Assembly: GCA_045805565.1 (NCBI GenBank)
Contig: JBJMKZ010000047.1
Coordinates: 1-64,000 of the forward strand
From: DATAEY01 sp045805565
GTDB lineage: Bacteria; Actinomycetota; Thermoleophilia; Solirubrobacterales; Solirubrobacteraceae
DNA: 64,000 nucleotides
Direction: 5' to 3'
Below are positions 54,590 to 64,000 of this stretch, piece after piece. Within the stretch, counting starts at the first letter, position 1. Each line of letters opens with the position of its first letter. The position numbers and the translations under genes were made by a program. The notes beneath the pieces were generated by a model, which worked only from the letters and a program-made list of their open reading frames with translations, did no database searches and was not told the DNA's origin.

Positions 54590-55177
54590 CTACAGGCCGT
54601 CCGCGCTCTGATTCCAGAGCCAGATCGCCGCGTTCTCGCGCTCCCACCCCAACGCGCTGAGCGCGCCGGTGGACAGCGCCAGCGAGGCGCCCCGCGCCGG
54701 CGGCAGATCGAGCCAGCGGGCGGCCAGCACTCTGAGCATGTGGCCGTGCCCGACCACGGCGGCGTCGCCGTCCAGCTCGCGCAGCTCGGCGACGACCCGG
54801 TCGGCGCGGGCGCCGACCTCGGCGGGCGACTCCCCGCCCGGGCACCCGTCCCGCCACAGCCGCCAGTCGGGCCGCTCGGCGCGGATCTCCGCCGTGGTCG
54901 CCCCCTCGTACTCGCCGTAGTTCCACTCGCGCAGGTCTTCGCGAACCTCCGCATGCTCGCCCAGCCCGGCGAGCCGACAGGTCTCGACCGCCCGCGACAA
55001 CGGGCTGGTCATGACGCGGGCGAAGTCACGCACGGCCAGCGCCGCGGCCAGCCGCTGCGCCTGGCGGCGCCCGGCGTCGGTGAGCGGCACGTCGGTGGAG
55101 CCGGTGTGCTTCAGCGCCGCGCTCCACTCTGTCTCCCCGTGGCGGACGAGGAGCACCTCGGGGCCGGTCGACGGCAC
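54590..55177 (-). CDS. histidine phosphatase (phosphoglycerate-mutase-like) family protein
   Basis: A 195-residue histidine phosphatase. The catalytic RHG is in VLLVRHGETEWSAALKHTG near residue 10. MTSPLSRAVETCRLAG (second Arg), WNYGEYEGATTAEI and VVGHGHMLRVLAARWL (second His) follow, so the active site is complete. GTG 55177 is six bases after the DUF1059 stop, making it the last gene of the minus-strand sugar-phosphate operon. The EYEG motif and context suggest a sugar-phosphate phosphatase, not glycolytic mutase. The substrate is not established. Confidence 0.85.
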   Translation of the reverse strand: MPSTGPEVLLVRHGETEWSAALKHTGSTDVPLTDAGRRQAQRLAAALAVRDFARVMTSPLSRAVETCRLAGLGEHAEVREDLREWNYGEYEGATTAEIRAERPDWRLWRDGCPGGESPAEVGARADRVVAELRELDGDAAVVGHGHMLRVLAARWLDLPPARGASLALSTGALSALGWERENAAIWLWNQSADGL

Positions 55178-55183
55178 GCCCGG

Positions 55184-55357
55184 CTACGAGTCCGTGGCGT
55201 TGTAGGCGTCGCTCTCGACCATCTCGCGCGCCTGCTCCTCGTCGACCCCCGCGTCCGAGTGCTGCTCGTCCATGTGGCGGCGGACCGCCTGGGCGAGGTC
55301 GTCGTCGTTGGCGCCCGACAGGACCTCTCCGCAAAAGTTGCACTCGATCACTCGCAT
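55184..55357 (-). CDS. small DUF1059 family protein (57 residues)
   Basis: A short gene of 57 codons. MRVIECNFCGEVLSGANDDDL opens with a CxxC pair (a small zinc or redox site), followed by AVRRHMDEQHSD, which matches DUF1059 proteins. It ends in DAYNATDS. A Shine-Dalgarno GGGAG lies about seven bases before ATG 55357. It sits 31 bases after rpiB and six bases before the phosphatase start, so it is part of the same transcript. The CxxC...HxxxxH layout resembles a tiny zinc finger. Function unknown. Confidence 0.75.
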   Translation of the reverse strand: MRVIECNFCGEVLSGANDDDLAQAVRRHMDEQHSDAGVDEEQAREMVESDAYNATDS

Positions 55358-55388
55358 CGCTCTCCCTTCGGTGTGTGTCCCGCCCGGC

Positions 55389-55850
55389 TCACTCGCCCCG
55401 CCCGCCGTGGCTGCGCTCTATCTCCAGGACCTTCCCCACCCGGCGCAGGTGGCGCTCCTCGCCGCTGAACCGGGCCGACGCGAACGCGCGCAGGATGTCG
55501 CCCGCCAGCTCGGTGCCGATCACCCGGGCGCCCATGCACAGCACATTGATGTCGTCGTGCTCCACCGCCTGGTGCGCGGTGTACGTGTCGTGCACGGTGC
55601 AGGCGCGCACCCCGTCGATCTTGGAGGCCGCGACCGACACCCCCGCGCCGGAGCCGCACACCAGCACGCCGCGGTCGGCCTCGCCGGCGATCACCGTGCG
55701 TCCCACCGCCAGCGCCACGTCCGGGTAGTCGACCGGGTCGGTGGAGTCGGTGCCCAGGTCGATCACCTCGTGCCCGCCTTCCTCGAGCACCGAGATGACC
55801 TCCCGCTTGAGCGGGAAGCCGGCATGGTCGAAACCACAGGCGATCCTCAT
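55389..55850 (-). CDS. rpiB: ribose-5-phosphate isomerase B
   Basis: A 153-residue RpiB/LacAB-type isomerase that interconverts ribose 5-phosphate and ribulose 5-phosphate in the cytoplasm. ACGFDHAGFPLKREVISVL starts the protein, GVLVCGSGAGVSVAASKIDG has the catalytic Cys, and ARVIGTELAGDILRAFASA is the C-terminal helix. Length is normal. ATG 55850 overlaps the kinase stop by four bases (ATGA). Together with zwf, pgl and gnd it completes the oxidative branch to ribose 5-phosphate. Confidence 0.9.
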   Translation of the reverse strand: MRIACGFDHAGFPLKREVISVLEEGGHEVIDLGTDSTDPVDYPDVALAVGRTVIAGEADRGVLVCGSGAGVSVAASKIDGVRACTVHDTYTAHQAVEHDDINVLCMGARVIGTELAGDILRAFASARFSGEERHLRRVGKVLEIERSHGGRGE

Positions 55851-56812
55851 GACGCGGCGACCGACTCGCTGACCGCCAGCAGGGCCGCGCCCCGCACGCC
55901 CGCCTCGACGCCGTAACGGGCCAGTCGGATCTCGGTTCGCCCGCCCACTCCGGGCAGCATGTACTGCCGGGCGACGTCGGCGGCGGGACCGAGGAGGAGA
56001 TCCCCGGCGGTCGAGACGCCGCCGCCGACCACCACCTCCTCGGGGTCGAAGATGTTGACCACGTTGGCTATCCCGATGCCCAGCCGCTGGCCGATCATCC
56101 GCACCAGGCGTACCGCCTCCTGATCGCCCTTGCGCGCCGCCGCCACCACATCGGCACCTTCCACCTCGTGCCCGGAGACGGCCAGGTGGCCGAGCACGCT
56201 CTCGGGCTGCGCACGCGCCGAGTCGCCGCCCAGGCGGTCGAGGGCCCGGCCCGACGCCAGCGCCTCCAGCGACCCCGGCTGGGGGAAGCGCTCGGCGGCG
56301 TCTGGCGCCCCCTCCGAGAGGTCGAGCCCGATGATCGTGTGGCCGATCTCGGCCCCGGCGCCGGTGGCGCCACGGAACGGACGGCCACCCAGCACCACCC
56401 CGGCGCCCACGCCGGTCCCGACCGTGAGCATCACCAGGTGCGAGACGATCAGCTTGCCATCGGGGTCGCAGGCCTCGGCCAGCGCCGCCACGTTGGCGTC
56501 GTTGTCCACGAACACCGGTAGCCCCAGCCGCTCGGTCAGCGTCGCGCGCAGCGGCACCCCCTGGAGCGGAACGTTGACCCCCGACAGCGCCCGCCCGGTG
56601 GCGAACTCCACCGCCGAGGGGATCCCGATGCCCACCGCGGTGGTGCTGCCCTCGCGCGCCGCCTCGATCATGCCGGCGAGCTGATCGACCAGCGCCCGCG
56701 AGCCGGCGTGCTCGGTCGGGGTGATCTGCGGCGTCGACAGCTTCCCGCCGTTCATCGCGGCGAGGGACACCTTGGTCCCGCCCACGTCGACGCCGATGAA
56801 GTCGGCGCTCAC
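55847..56812 (-). CDS. glk: ROK-family sugar kinase (glucokinase-like)
   Basis: A 321-residue ROK-family kinase. FIGVDVGGTKVSLAAMNGG is the phosphate loop. PVFVDNDANVAALAEA has the catalytic Asp, and VMLTVGTGVGAGVVLGGRPFRG the second phosphate region, followed by AGAEIGHTIIG (Glu and His). The usual zinc motif CxCGxxGCxE after that His is missing. The segment LDLSEGAPDAAERFPQPGSLEAL stands in its place, so it is a zinc-free variant. It overlaps rpiB and pgl by four bases each. Glucose as substrate is inferred from the operon. Confidence 0.82.
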   Translation of the reverse strand: MSADFIGVDVGGTKVSLAAMNGGKLSTPQITPTEHAGSRALVDQLAGMIEAAREGSTTAVGIGIPSAVEFATGRALSGVNVPLQGVPLRATLTERLGLPVFVDNDANVAALAEACDPDGKLIVSHLVMLTVGTGVGAGVVLGGRPFRGATGAGAEIGHTIIGLDLSEGAPDAAERFPQPGSLEALASGRALDRLGGDSARAQPESVLGHLAVSGHEVEGADVVAAARKGDQEAVRLVRMIGQRLGIGIANVVNIFDPEEVVVGGGVSTAGDLLLGPAADVARQYMLPGVGGRTEIRLARYGVEAGVRGAALLAVSESVAAS

Positions 56813-57516
56813 GCCGGGTTCTCCAGCCGGGAGGCCGCCGAGCGGTCGAGGAGCACGACCAGCTCTCCCGAGGCCGGGCTCACCAGGCTGGCCGGGGCGT
56901 CGGGGCCCGGCTCGCCCTCGAATGCCCGCGCCACGGCGGCGGCCTTGTCCTCGCCGGTGACCAGGAACACCGCCCTCCGGGCGGCGTTGATCACCGGGAG
57001 CGTGAGCGTGATGCGGGGGACGTACGGCTCGCTGCCCGCCTGATCCACTCCGACCACCAGCCGCACGCTCTCCTCCACCGCGGCGTCGTGGGGGAACAAG
57101 GACGCGCAGTGACCATCCGCCCCCATGCCCAGCAGGACGAGGTCGAGCTCGGGCATCCCGGCGCCGAACACCTCGTGCATCTCGCGCTCGTAGGCCGCGG
57201 CGCCTTCATGCGGGCCCAGCTCGCCCTTCATGCGGTGGACCTCCGGAGGCGGACCGGCGATGGCGTCCAGCAGGGCCGCCCGCGCCATGCCGTAGTTGGA
57301 CAGCTCGTCGTCGGGCGCCACGCAGCGCTCGTCCCCCCACCAGAAGCTCGCCTGCGACCAGTGCACGTCGCTCCGCGCCGCGAGCTGGTAGGCCGCGCGC
57401 GGGGTCGAGCCACCGGTCAGGGCGATCTGCTCGCCGCCGCCCGCCGCCGCCGTCAGCAGGTCGGCCGCCGCCCGGCTGGGGTCGTCGAGCACCCGCAGAT
57501 CGGCCGCGGACGCCAC
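56809..57516 (-). CDS. pgl: 6-phosphogluconolactonase
   Basis: A 235-residue DevB/NagB-type lactonase. QIALTGGSTPRAAYQLAA is the phosphate loop, FWWGDERCVAPDDELSNYGMARAALLD the conserved active region, and LVLLGMGADGHCASLFPHDAAVEE (GMGxDGHxASLFP) the catalytic His segment. It starts at GTG 57516 and overlaps the kinase by ATGA. It is separated from opcA by a 167-base gap containing a perfect hairpin. It hydrolyses the product of zwf, so its role in the pentose-phosphate pathway is firm. Confidence 0.92.
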   Translation of the reverse strand: MASAADLRVLDDPSRAAADLLTAAAGGGEQIALTGGSTPRAAYQLAARSDVHWSQASFWWGDERCVAPDDELSNYGMARAALLDAIAGPPPEVHRMKGELGPHEGAAAYEREMHEVFGAGMPELDLVLLGMGADGHCASLFPHDAAVEESVRLVVGVDQAGSEPYVPRITLTLPVINAARRAVFLVTGEDKAAAVARAFEGEPGPDAPASLVSPASGELVVLLDRSAASRLENPA

Positions 57517-57588
57517 TAGATGATCGATTCCGCGGCCGCGTGTGCGCGGGGGCGCGGAAGCTCGAGCTGGTCAAGGAAGCAGGGCGAA

Positions 57589-57612
57589 GCCAATACCCGT
57601 TGCGGTATTGGC
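57589..57612. repeat. perfect 9-bp hairpin in the opcA-pgl gap
   Basis: GCCAATACC-CGTTGC-GGTATTGGC lies in the 57517-57683 gap, the only non-coding break within the operon. It is AT-richer than the surroundings and has no U-tract. It may be a transcript processing or pausing site, or a partial terminator lowering expression of the downstream genes. Confidence 0.45.
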
Positions 57613-57683
57613 GAGCCCGATGACGCCGATCCAGCGACGATATTCCGCGTCATCCGCGTGCGCGGGGTCGTGGGATCGGTCAT

Positions 57684-58736
57684 CTACGGGACCATCGCGT
57701 CGGCCGCCGCCAGCGCCGGGCGGTAGGTCGGCTCGCGCAGCAGCGCCTGGCGGATGCCCTCGCCGAGGATCCCCGCCTCGCCGCGGGAGGCGCCGAGCAC
57801 CGTCCAGTTCGACTCGCGGCCGGCGCGGTCGCGACGCGTGGCCGACAGGCCGCCCGTGCCGCGCTCCAGCGACAGCGACATGCCCGACTGGGTCTCGATC
57901 GTGATGCCGGCCAGTCCGGGCACCGTCATGTGCTCGTCGGGGTCGAGCCCGAGTGCCACCTCGCCGCGCGGTGCCCGCATGCGACCGCGGATCTTGCCCC
58001 CGCCGGCCACCATCTTCTCCGGGCGCCAGCCCAGTCGCGTGGCCAGCCACCCGAGCAGCAGCATCCCGGCCACCGTCGAGTCGTTGCGGTGGCGGACGGT
58101 CACCGCGGAGATCTTGTCCAGCTCGCCGCGCCATTGCGGGGGGTCGAACGTGGCGGCGATCCGCTCGCGCCACGGGGTCGAGCGCAGCCAGGCCAGGTCG
58201 ACCACGTAGGCGCGGTCCGCCAGCTGACGCGAGCGGTCCAGGGCGATATGGGGGTCGGGCTCCTCGACCGAGTCCAGCAGCACGACCTGGGCCAGGCGCC
58301 GCAGGGCGTCCACCGCCTCCCGGTGACCATGGGGGGCCCACACGACGGTCGAGAGGTCGCTCACCACCAGCGGGTCGACGATGGTGTCGACGTGCGGGAG
58401 GTGCTGCGGCCCCACCTCCACGACCACGTGCTCGTGACAGACCGACAACGAGCCCGGCCTGGCGTCGCCCTCACACACCATGAACGCCCAGGCGTCCAGA
58501 TGGTCGCGCCCGGGCTCCACGGCGATCATCACCGTGCGGGAGGGGTGATACCGCCCGACGCGCTCCAGCCGGTTCTCGATCTCGCCGCGCCACTGGCGAT
58601 CCAGCACCACCACCAGGTTGAGGACCCGGGCGGGGACGTAGCCCCCGTCCTCGGCGTGGCGCTGCTTGAGCAGCTCGCGCAGGCCGGTCTCTATCCGCGC
58701 CGGAGTGGTGTCCTGCTCGCGCCAGACGCCCTCCAT
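57684..58736 (-). CDS. opcA: glucose-6-phosphate dehydrogenase assembly protein OpcA
   Basis: A 350-residue OpcA, an allosteric assembly partner for G6PD in actinobacteria and cyanobacteria. MEGVWREQDTTPARIETGLREL opens the protein. ARVLNLVVVLD, SRTVMIAVEPG, CHEHVVVEVG, HVDTIVDPLVVSDLSTVVWAPHG and LAWLRSTPWRERIAATFDPP follow in the family order. ATG 58736 is chosen because the longer frame to 58934 is a shadow of zwf. It lies 16 bases after the zwf stop. The pairing with zwf fits the known interaction and is a useful lineage marker. Confidence 0.92.
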   Translation of the reverse strand: MEGVWREQDTTPARIETGLRELLKQRHAEDGGYVPARVLNLVVVLDRQWRGEIENRLERVGRYHPSRTVMIAVEPGRDHLDAWAFMVCEGDARPGSLSVCHEHVVVEVGPQHLPHVDTIVDPLVVSDLSTVVWAPHGHREAVDALRRLAQVVLLDSVEEPDPHIALDRSRQLADRAYVVDLAWLRSTPWRERIAATFDPPQWRGELDKISAVTVRHRNDSTVAGMLLLGWLATRLGWRPEKMVAGGGKIRGRMRAPRGEVALGLDPDEHMTVPGLAGITIETQSGMSLSLERGTGGLSATRRDRAGRESNWTVLGASRGEAGILGEGIRQALLREPTYRPALAAADAMVP

Positions 58737-58752
58737 CAGCGTCGTCCGGCGG

Positions 58753-60276
<1,524 letters not shown>

Positions 60277-60286
60277 GCCGGCCGTC

Positions 60287-61237
60287 TCAGCCTTCCTCGC
60301 CGGTGGCCATCTTCACGGCGTGGCCGCCGAACTGGTTGCGCAGCGCCGCCAGCACCTTGGCGGTGTAGTCGCCGTTGGCCCGCGAGTAGAACCTCGCGTA
60401 CAGCGAGGTGGTGATGACCGGGGTCGGGACGTCCTTGTCGATCGCGTCCTCGATCGTCCAGCGCCCCTCGCCGGAGTCGTCCACATAGCCCTCGAGCTCG
60501 GCCAGGTCGTTGCCGTCCTGCTCGAACGCCCGGGCGGCCAGCTCGCACAGCCAGGAGCGCACCACCGACCCCTGCTGCCACAGATGCGCGATCTTGGCGT
60601 TGTCGAGCTCGAACTCCGAGCGGTGGAACAGCTCGAAGCCCTCGGCGTAGGCCTGCATGATCCCGTACTCCACGCCGTTGTGGACCATCTTTACGTAGTG
60701 GCCAGCGCCCGACGGACCGAAGCGGGCCCATCCCCGCTTCCCGATCGCGTGCTGGCTGTCCTCGCCGGTGGGCGGCGCCAGCACGTCGAGGATCGGGGCG
60801 ATCCGCTCCACCGCCTCCTCGGGGCCGCCCACCATCATGCAGTAGCCGACCTGCAGGCCCCACACGCCGCCACTGGTACCCACGTCCACGTAGTGGATGC
60901 CGGTCTCCGACAGCCTGGCGGCGCGGCGCCGGTCGTCGGTCCACTTGGAGTTGCCGCCGTCGACGATCAGGTCGCCTTCGTCCATCAGCCCGGCGAGCCC
61001 GTCGACCGTCTGCTGGGTCGGGTCGCCGGCGGGGACCATGATCCACACCGCCCGCGGTGGCTCGAGCTTGGACACCAGGTCCTCCAATGACGACGCGCCG
61101 CTGGCGCCGTGACCCTCGGCCTCGGAGACCGCCTCCTGGTTGAAGTCGAAGGCCACCACCTGGTGGTCGGAGTCCCGATGGATGCGATGGACCATGTTGC
61201 CGCCCATCCGCCCCAGGCCAACGAAGCCGAGCTGCAT
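60287..61237 (-). CDS. gnd: 6-phosphogluconate dehydrogenase, decarboxylating (short YqeC type)
   Basis: A 316-residue enzyme oxidising 6-phosphogluconate to ribulose 5-phosphate. GFVGLGRMGGNMVHRI is the nucleotide-binding start. LIVDGGNSKWTDDRRRA, VDVGTSGGVWGL (GTSGG), GPSGAGHYVKMVHNGVEYGIMQAYAEGF (catalytic Lys and substrate site) and YARFYSRANGDYTAKVLAALRNQFGGH complete the family. It is about 150 residues shorter than E. coli Gnd, which matches the short tetrameric YqeC/GntZ-like class, often NAD-using. ATG 61237 is five bases after the Tal-Pgi stop. The longer in-frame extension is a shadow. Confidence 0.93.
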   Translation of the reverse strand: MQLGFVGLGRMGGNMVHRIHRDSDHQVVAFDFNQEAVSEAEGHGASGASSLEDLVSKLEPPRAVWIMVPAGDPTQQTVDGLAGLMDEGDLIVDGGNSKWTDDRRRAARLSETGIHYVDVGTSGGVWGLQVGYCMMVGGPEEAVERIAPILDVLAPPTGEDSQHAIGKRGWARFGPSGAGHYVKMVHNGVEYGIMQAYAEGFELFHRSEFELDNAKIAHLWQQGSVVRSWLCELAARAFEQDGNDLAELEGYVDDSGEGRWTIEDAIDKDVPTPVITTSLYARFYSRANGDYTAKVLAALRNQFGGHAVKMATGEEG

Positions 61238-61242
61238 CTGGG

Positions 61243-63993
61243 TCAGAGCTCCTTGATCTTGTCGGTGAGTTGCTTGATCGCCTCGGCGGGATCCCCCTCG
61301 AGCCGCACCCGTTCGGCCGGGCGGCCATGGCCGCGCAGCGTCTGCAGGTCCCCGGTCGCCTGGGCGTGCTTGAGGGTCCCGAACGTGTACCCGGCGTCCG
61401 GGATGTCGACGTCCGCGTCGCTGTCGTGGACGAGCTGGAGGAAGATGCCGGTCGCAGGACCGCCCTTGTGCAGCTGGCCGGTGGAGTGCAGGAAGCGGGG
61501 GCCGTAGCCGAACGTGGTGGCGCATCGCGTGCGGGCGCGTAGCGCCTCGCGCAGCTCGGCGACCGCCTGGTCGACGCGGGGCGAGGGCTGGAGGTAGCCC
61601 ATGATCGCCACGTAGTTCGGCGGGGCGGCGCCCTCCAGCAGGGCCGCCAGGGCGGCGTCGTCCGCCTCCGCGACTTCGGGCAGGCCGCCCTGCGCGGCGT
61701 ACTGCTCGAGCACCTTGGCGGTGTTGTCCTTGGCCTCCTGGACGTTGGGCTGATCGAACGGGTTGACCCCCAGGACGTAGCCCGCCACCGCGGTGGCGAA
61801 CTCGGCGAAGAAGAAGATGCGCCCCAGGTCGGTGGGGCCGTGCACCGACATCGTGATCACCGGCTGCCCGGCGCGGCCGAGCGCCGCGGTCGCGTCGTCG
61901 AGCTCTGCGTCGGGGTCGTCGGCGTTGCGCAGGTAGGCGAACGTCCGGTCGTCGCCGTAGGCGTCCGGTGACCCGAGCGGTTCGTCGGCGACCGGCACCA
62001 CTCCCTTGCCCTGCTTGCCCAGGCTCTCGGCGATCAGCTGCTCGACCCACAGGCCGAACGAGGAGATCGGCTCCGAGACCAGGAAGCCGAGCTTGTCGCG
62101 GCCCTGCCGCGCCAGCGCCCCCATCACGATCCCCAGCCACAGCCCCGAGTTGCTGGTGCCCTGGTCGTAGGAGGTGCAGTTCTGCTCCGCCACCTGGCAG
62201 CGGTGCAGCAGAGCCTCGATCGCCACGCCCATCAGCGCGGCGGGAACCAGGCCGAAGTACGACAGCACCGAGTAGCGCCCCCCGATGTCGGGGTCGTTCT
62301 CGAACACGCGGCGGAAGCCGTGCCGGCGGGCCAGGTCGACCAGCGGCGAGCCGGGATCGGTGACCGCCACGAACCGCGACCCGACGTCGTCGCCCACCTG
62401 CTGGGCGACCTTGTCGTGGAAGTAGGCGAAGTGGGACAGCGTCTCGATCGTGCCGCCGGACTTGGACGAGACCACGAACAGCGTCCGGGAGAGATCGAGC
62501 GAGCGCTCGAGCGCCAGGACCGCGGCGGGATCGGTCGAGTCGAGTACGTGGAGGCGCATCGCCCCCTCGATCTCGCCGAACGTGCGCCGGATCACCTCGG
62601 GCCCCAGCGACGAGCCGCCCATGCCCAGCAGCGCCGCGTCGGTCAGGCCATCGGCCTGGCAGGCCTCGGCGAAGGCACGCAGGTCCGCCGCCTGCTCGAG
62701 CATCGGCTCCGATATGGTCAGCCAGCCCAGGCGGTCGGCCACCTCGGGCGCTCCGGGCTCGCCCCACAGCGAGTCGTCCTTGTGCCACACCCGCTTGGCG
62801 ACACCGTCCGCCATCGCCCGTTTGGCCGTCTCGGCGATCCCGGGCTCCAGGTCGTCGGGGATCACCGACTTGACCGTCGGCGGACGCCCGGTCACCACCG
62901 CCTCGCGTCGATCCTCGACCCCGGCGATCAGCTTGTCGATCGCCACCTTGAACGCGTCGATGCCGTCGACCAGCAGCTGCTCGGTCACGTCGTCGAGGTC
63001 GATCCCGGCCTCGGCCAGGGCGTCCAGCTCGGCCGACGGGTCCTGGTCGGCGGTCGCGCCGCGCACCTCGCCGCGCTCGGCCACGGCGAACATGGTCGGC
63101 ATCGGCATCGTGTTCACGGTGTCCGGACCGACCAGCTCGTCGACGTACTTGGTCTCCGAGTAGTGGGGGTTCTTGACCCCGGTCGACGCCCACAGCGGCC
63201 GCTGCACCGCCGCGCCCGCCTCGCGCAGCTTGGCGAACCGGTCGCTCTCGAACATCTGCTTGAACCGCTGGTAGGCGGCCCGGGCGTTCGCCACCGCAGC
63301 GGTGCCCTGGAGGTCGGCGCGCCCGAGCTTCTCCAGCCGCTTGTCGGCCTCGGTGTCCACCCGCGAGACGAAGAACGAGGCCACCGAGCGCACGTCCACC
63401 GGCTTGCCCTCCTCGAGCCGGCGCTCCAGGGCCCGGATGTAGGCCTCGGCCACCGCGGCGTAGCGCTCGACCGAGAACAGCAGGGTGATGTTGATGTTGA
63501 TCCCCTCGTAGAGCGCCTGCTCGATGGCCGGGACGCCCTCGTCGGTGCCCGGGATCTTCACCATCAGGTTGGGCCGGTCCACGCGCTCCCAGTACATGTG
63601 CACCTGCTCGAGCGTCCCCTCGGTGTCGTGGGCCAGCCGGGGCGCCACCTCGATCGAGACGAAGCCGTCGAGCCCGTTGAGGCGGTCGTGGACCGGGCGC
63701 AGGACGTCGGCGGCCAGCTGCACGTCCTTGGCGGCGATGTGGCGGTAGATCTCGCGCTTGTCCAGGCCCTCCTTGGCCAGCGTCACCAGGTCCTCGTCGT
63801 AGTCGTCGGAGCCCAGGATCGCCTTCTCGAAGATCGCCGGGTTCGAGGTAACCCCGCGCAGCGAGTCCTCGTCGATCAGGCGCTGCAGCTCCCCGTCCTC
63901 GATCAGGTTGCGCCGGATCTGGTCCAGCCACACGCTGGTGCCGGCCTCGGTGAGGGCGGCGAGCCGGGGGTTGACCTGTGCCTGAACGCTCAT
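61243..63993 (-). CDS. tal-pgi: bifunctional transaldolase/glucose-6-phosphate isomerase
   Basis: A 916-residue fusion. Residues 1 to about 370 are a transaldolase: SVWLDQIRRNLIEDGELQRL, SLRGVTSNPAIFEKAI, PNLMVKIPGTDEGVPAIEQAL with the Schiff-base Lys, and VDVRSVASFFVSRVDTEADKRL. Residues from about 400 are a phosphoglucose isomerase: LGMGGSSLGPEVIRRTFG, FVVSSKSGGTIETLSHF, and a C-terminal TTFGYGPRFLHSTGQLHKGG. Both active sites look intact. ATG 63993 is only seven bases from the window edge, so the promoter and any gene upstream are not visible. It leads the minus-strand pentose-phosphate operon and links glycolytic hexose with the non-oxidative branch. Confidence 0.94.
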   Translation of the reverse strand: MSVQAQVNPRLAALTEAGTSVWLDQIRRNLIEDGELQRLIDEDSLRGVTSNPAIFEKAILGSDDYDEDLVTLAKEGLDKREIYRHIAAKDVQLAADVLRPVHDRLNGLDGFVSIEVAPRLAHDTEGTLEQVHMYWERVDRPNLMVKIPGTDEGVPAIEQALYEGININITLLFSVERYAAVAEAYIRALERRLEEGKPVDVRSVASFFVSRVDTEADKRLEKLGRADLQGTAAVANARAAYQRFKQMFESDRFAKLREAGAAVQRPLWASTGVKNPHYSETKYVDELVGPDTVNTMPMPTMFAVAERGEVRGATADQDPSAELDALAEAGIDLDDVTEQLLVDGIDAFKVAIDKLIAGVEDRREAVVTGRPPTVKSVIPDDLEPGIAETAKRAMADGVAKRVWHKDDSLWGEPGAPEVADRLGWLTISEPMLEQAADLRAFAEACQADGLTDAALLGMGGSSLGPEVIRRTFGEIEGAMRLHVLDSTDPAAVLALERSLDLSRTLFVVSSKSGGTIETLSHFAYFHDKVAQQVGDDVGSRFVAVTDPGSPLVDLARRHGFRRVFENDPDIGGRYSVLSYFGLVPAALMGVAIEALLHRCQVAEQNCTSYDQGTSNSGLWLGIVMGALARQGRDKLGFLVSEPISSFGLWVEQLIAESLGKQGKGVVPVADEPLGSPDAYGDDRTFAYLRNADDPDAELDDATAALGRAGQPVITMSVHGPTDLGRIFFFAEFATAVAGYVLGVNPFDQPNVQEAKDNTAKVLEQYAAQGGLPEVAEADDAALAALLEGAAPPNYVAIMGYLQPSPRVDQAVAELREALRARTRCATTFGYGPRFLHSTGQLHKGGPATGIFLQLVHDSDADVDIPDAGYTFGTLKHAQATGDLQTLRGHGRPAERVRLEGDPAEAIKQLTDKIKEL

Positions 63994-64000
63994 GTCATGC

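Noticed and set aside
60287..63931. 1214-codon minus-strand frame across tal-pgi and gnd
   Set aside because: Only its last 316 codons (gnd, ATG 61237) show protein-like sequence. The rest is the wrong frame of tal-pgi.

Overview
The window is uniformly GC-rich. It carries opcA next to zwf, a fused transaldolase/glucose-6-phosphate isomerase, many 4-base ATGA/GTGA gene overlaps, and many genes whose start codon lies 6-11 bases after a TAnnnT box (leaderless transcripts). Together these point to an actinobacterium. My best guess is the class Thermoleophilia (Solirubrobacterales-like), but that is an inference and no marker gene is present. I see no rRNA, tRNA, CRISPR array, transposase, integrase or phage gene. 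No intergenic gap exceeds about 260 bases, and coding density is very high.

Layout. (1) 1-1433: the 3' part of a polytopic ArnT/GT39-type glycosyltransferase. (2) 1580-2905, minus: a membrane-anchored PQQ-type sugar dehydrogenase. (3) 3097-9393: a complete, translationally coupled ebo operon in the order eboD-C-A-B-E-F, followed by a small cupredoxin lipoprotein. (4) 10006-20111: a glycan-modification block of sulfotransferases and GT-B-like glycosyltransferases, plus a phytanoyl-CoA-dioxygenase-like oxygenase. One gene fuses a GT-like half to a sulfotransferase-like half. (5) 20125-26546: an operon of NeuB-type synthase, SDR, aldehyde dehydrogenase and a large FAD/Fe-S oxidoreductase. It is followed by a divergent pair, a QueC-like PP-loop protein on minus and a CMP-sugar synthetase/transketolase/HAD operon on plus (28143-31635). 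This looks like biosynthesis and activation of an unusual nonulosonic-type acid. (6) 31632-37561: a one-module NRPS whose condensation-like domain lacks its active site, a TauD/SyrP-like hydroxylase, a TatD-family hydrolase and an Sfp-type phosphopantetheinyl transferase. (7) 37629-43535: a second sulfotransferase plus GT-sulfotransferase fusion cassette, paralogous to that of block 4, with another GT-B protein and a GT2. (8) 43671-54546: further surface-glycan and membrane genes (GT-B protein, DUF2142, two GT2-like enzymes, a polytopic mannosyltransferase-like protein and a secreted GH-like protein). A minus-strand DUF2064/DoxX-like/AhpD/radical-SAM operon is embedded here. (9) 54590-63993, minus: a sugar-phosphate operon tal-pgi, gnd, zwf, opcA, pgl, ROK kinase, rpiB, DUF1059 and a histidine phosphatase, giving the full oxidative pentose-phosphate branch.

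How they fit together. Blocks 4, 5, 7 and 8 read as one large surface-glycan locus. NeuB, CMP-synthetase, transketolase and HAD would make and activate an acidic sugar. The GT-B and GT2 proteins would assemble it, and at least five sulfotransferases would sulfate it. No PAPS-forming genes, flippase or polymerase are visible, so the locus must depend on genes elsewhere. The NRPS, hydroxylase and PPTase group is self-contained enough to make a carrier-bound, possibly beta-hydroxylated amino acid (predicted glutamate-like), perhaps for attachment to the glycan or for a small metabolite. The pentose-phosphate operon is ordinary central metabolism.

The most interesting points are the duplicated sulfotransferase plus GT/pseudo-sulfotransferase cassette, the NRPS whose inactive condensation-like domain may be a docking (interface) domain for the neighbouring hydroxylase, the atypical nonulosonate operon, and the strong leaderless-promoter signature.
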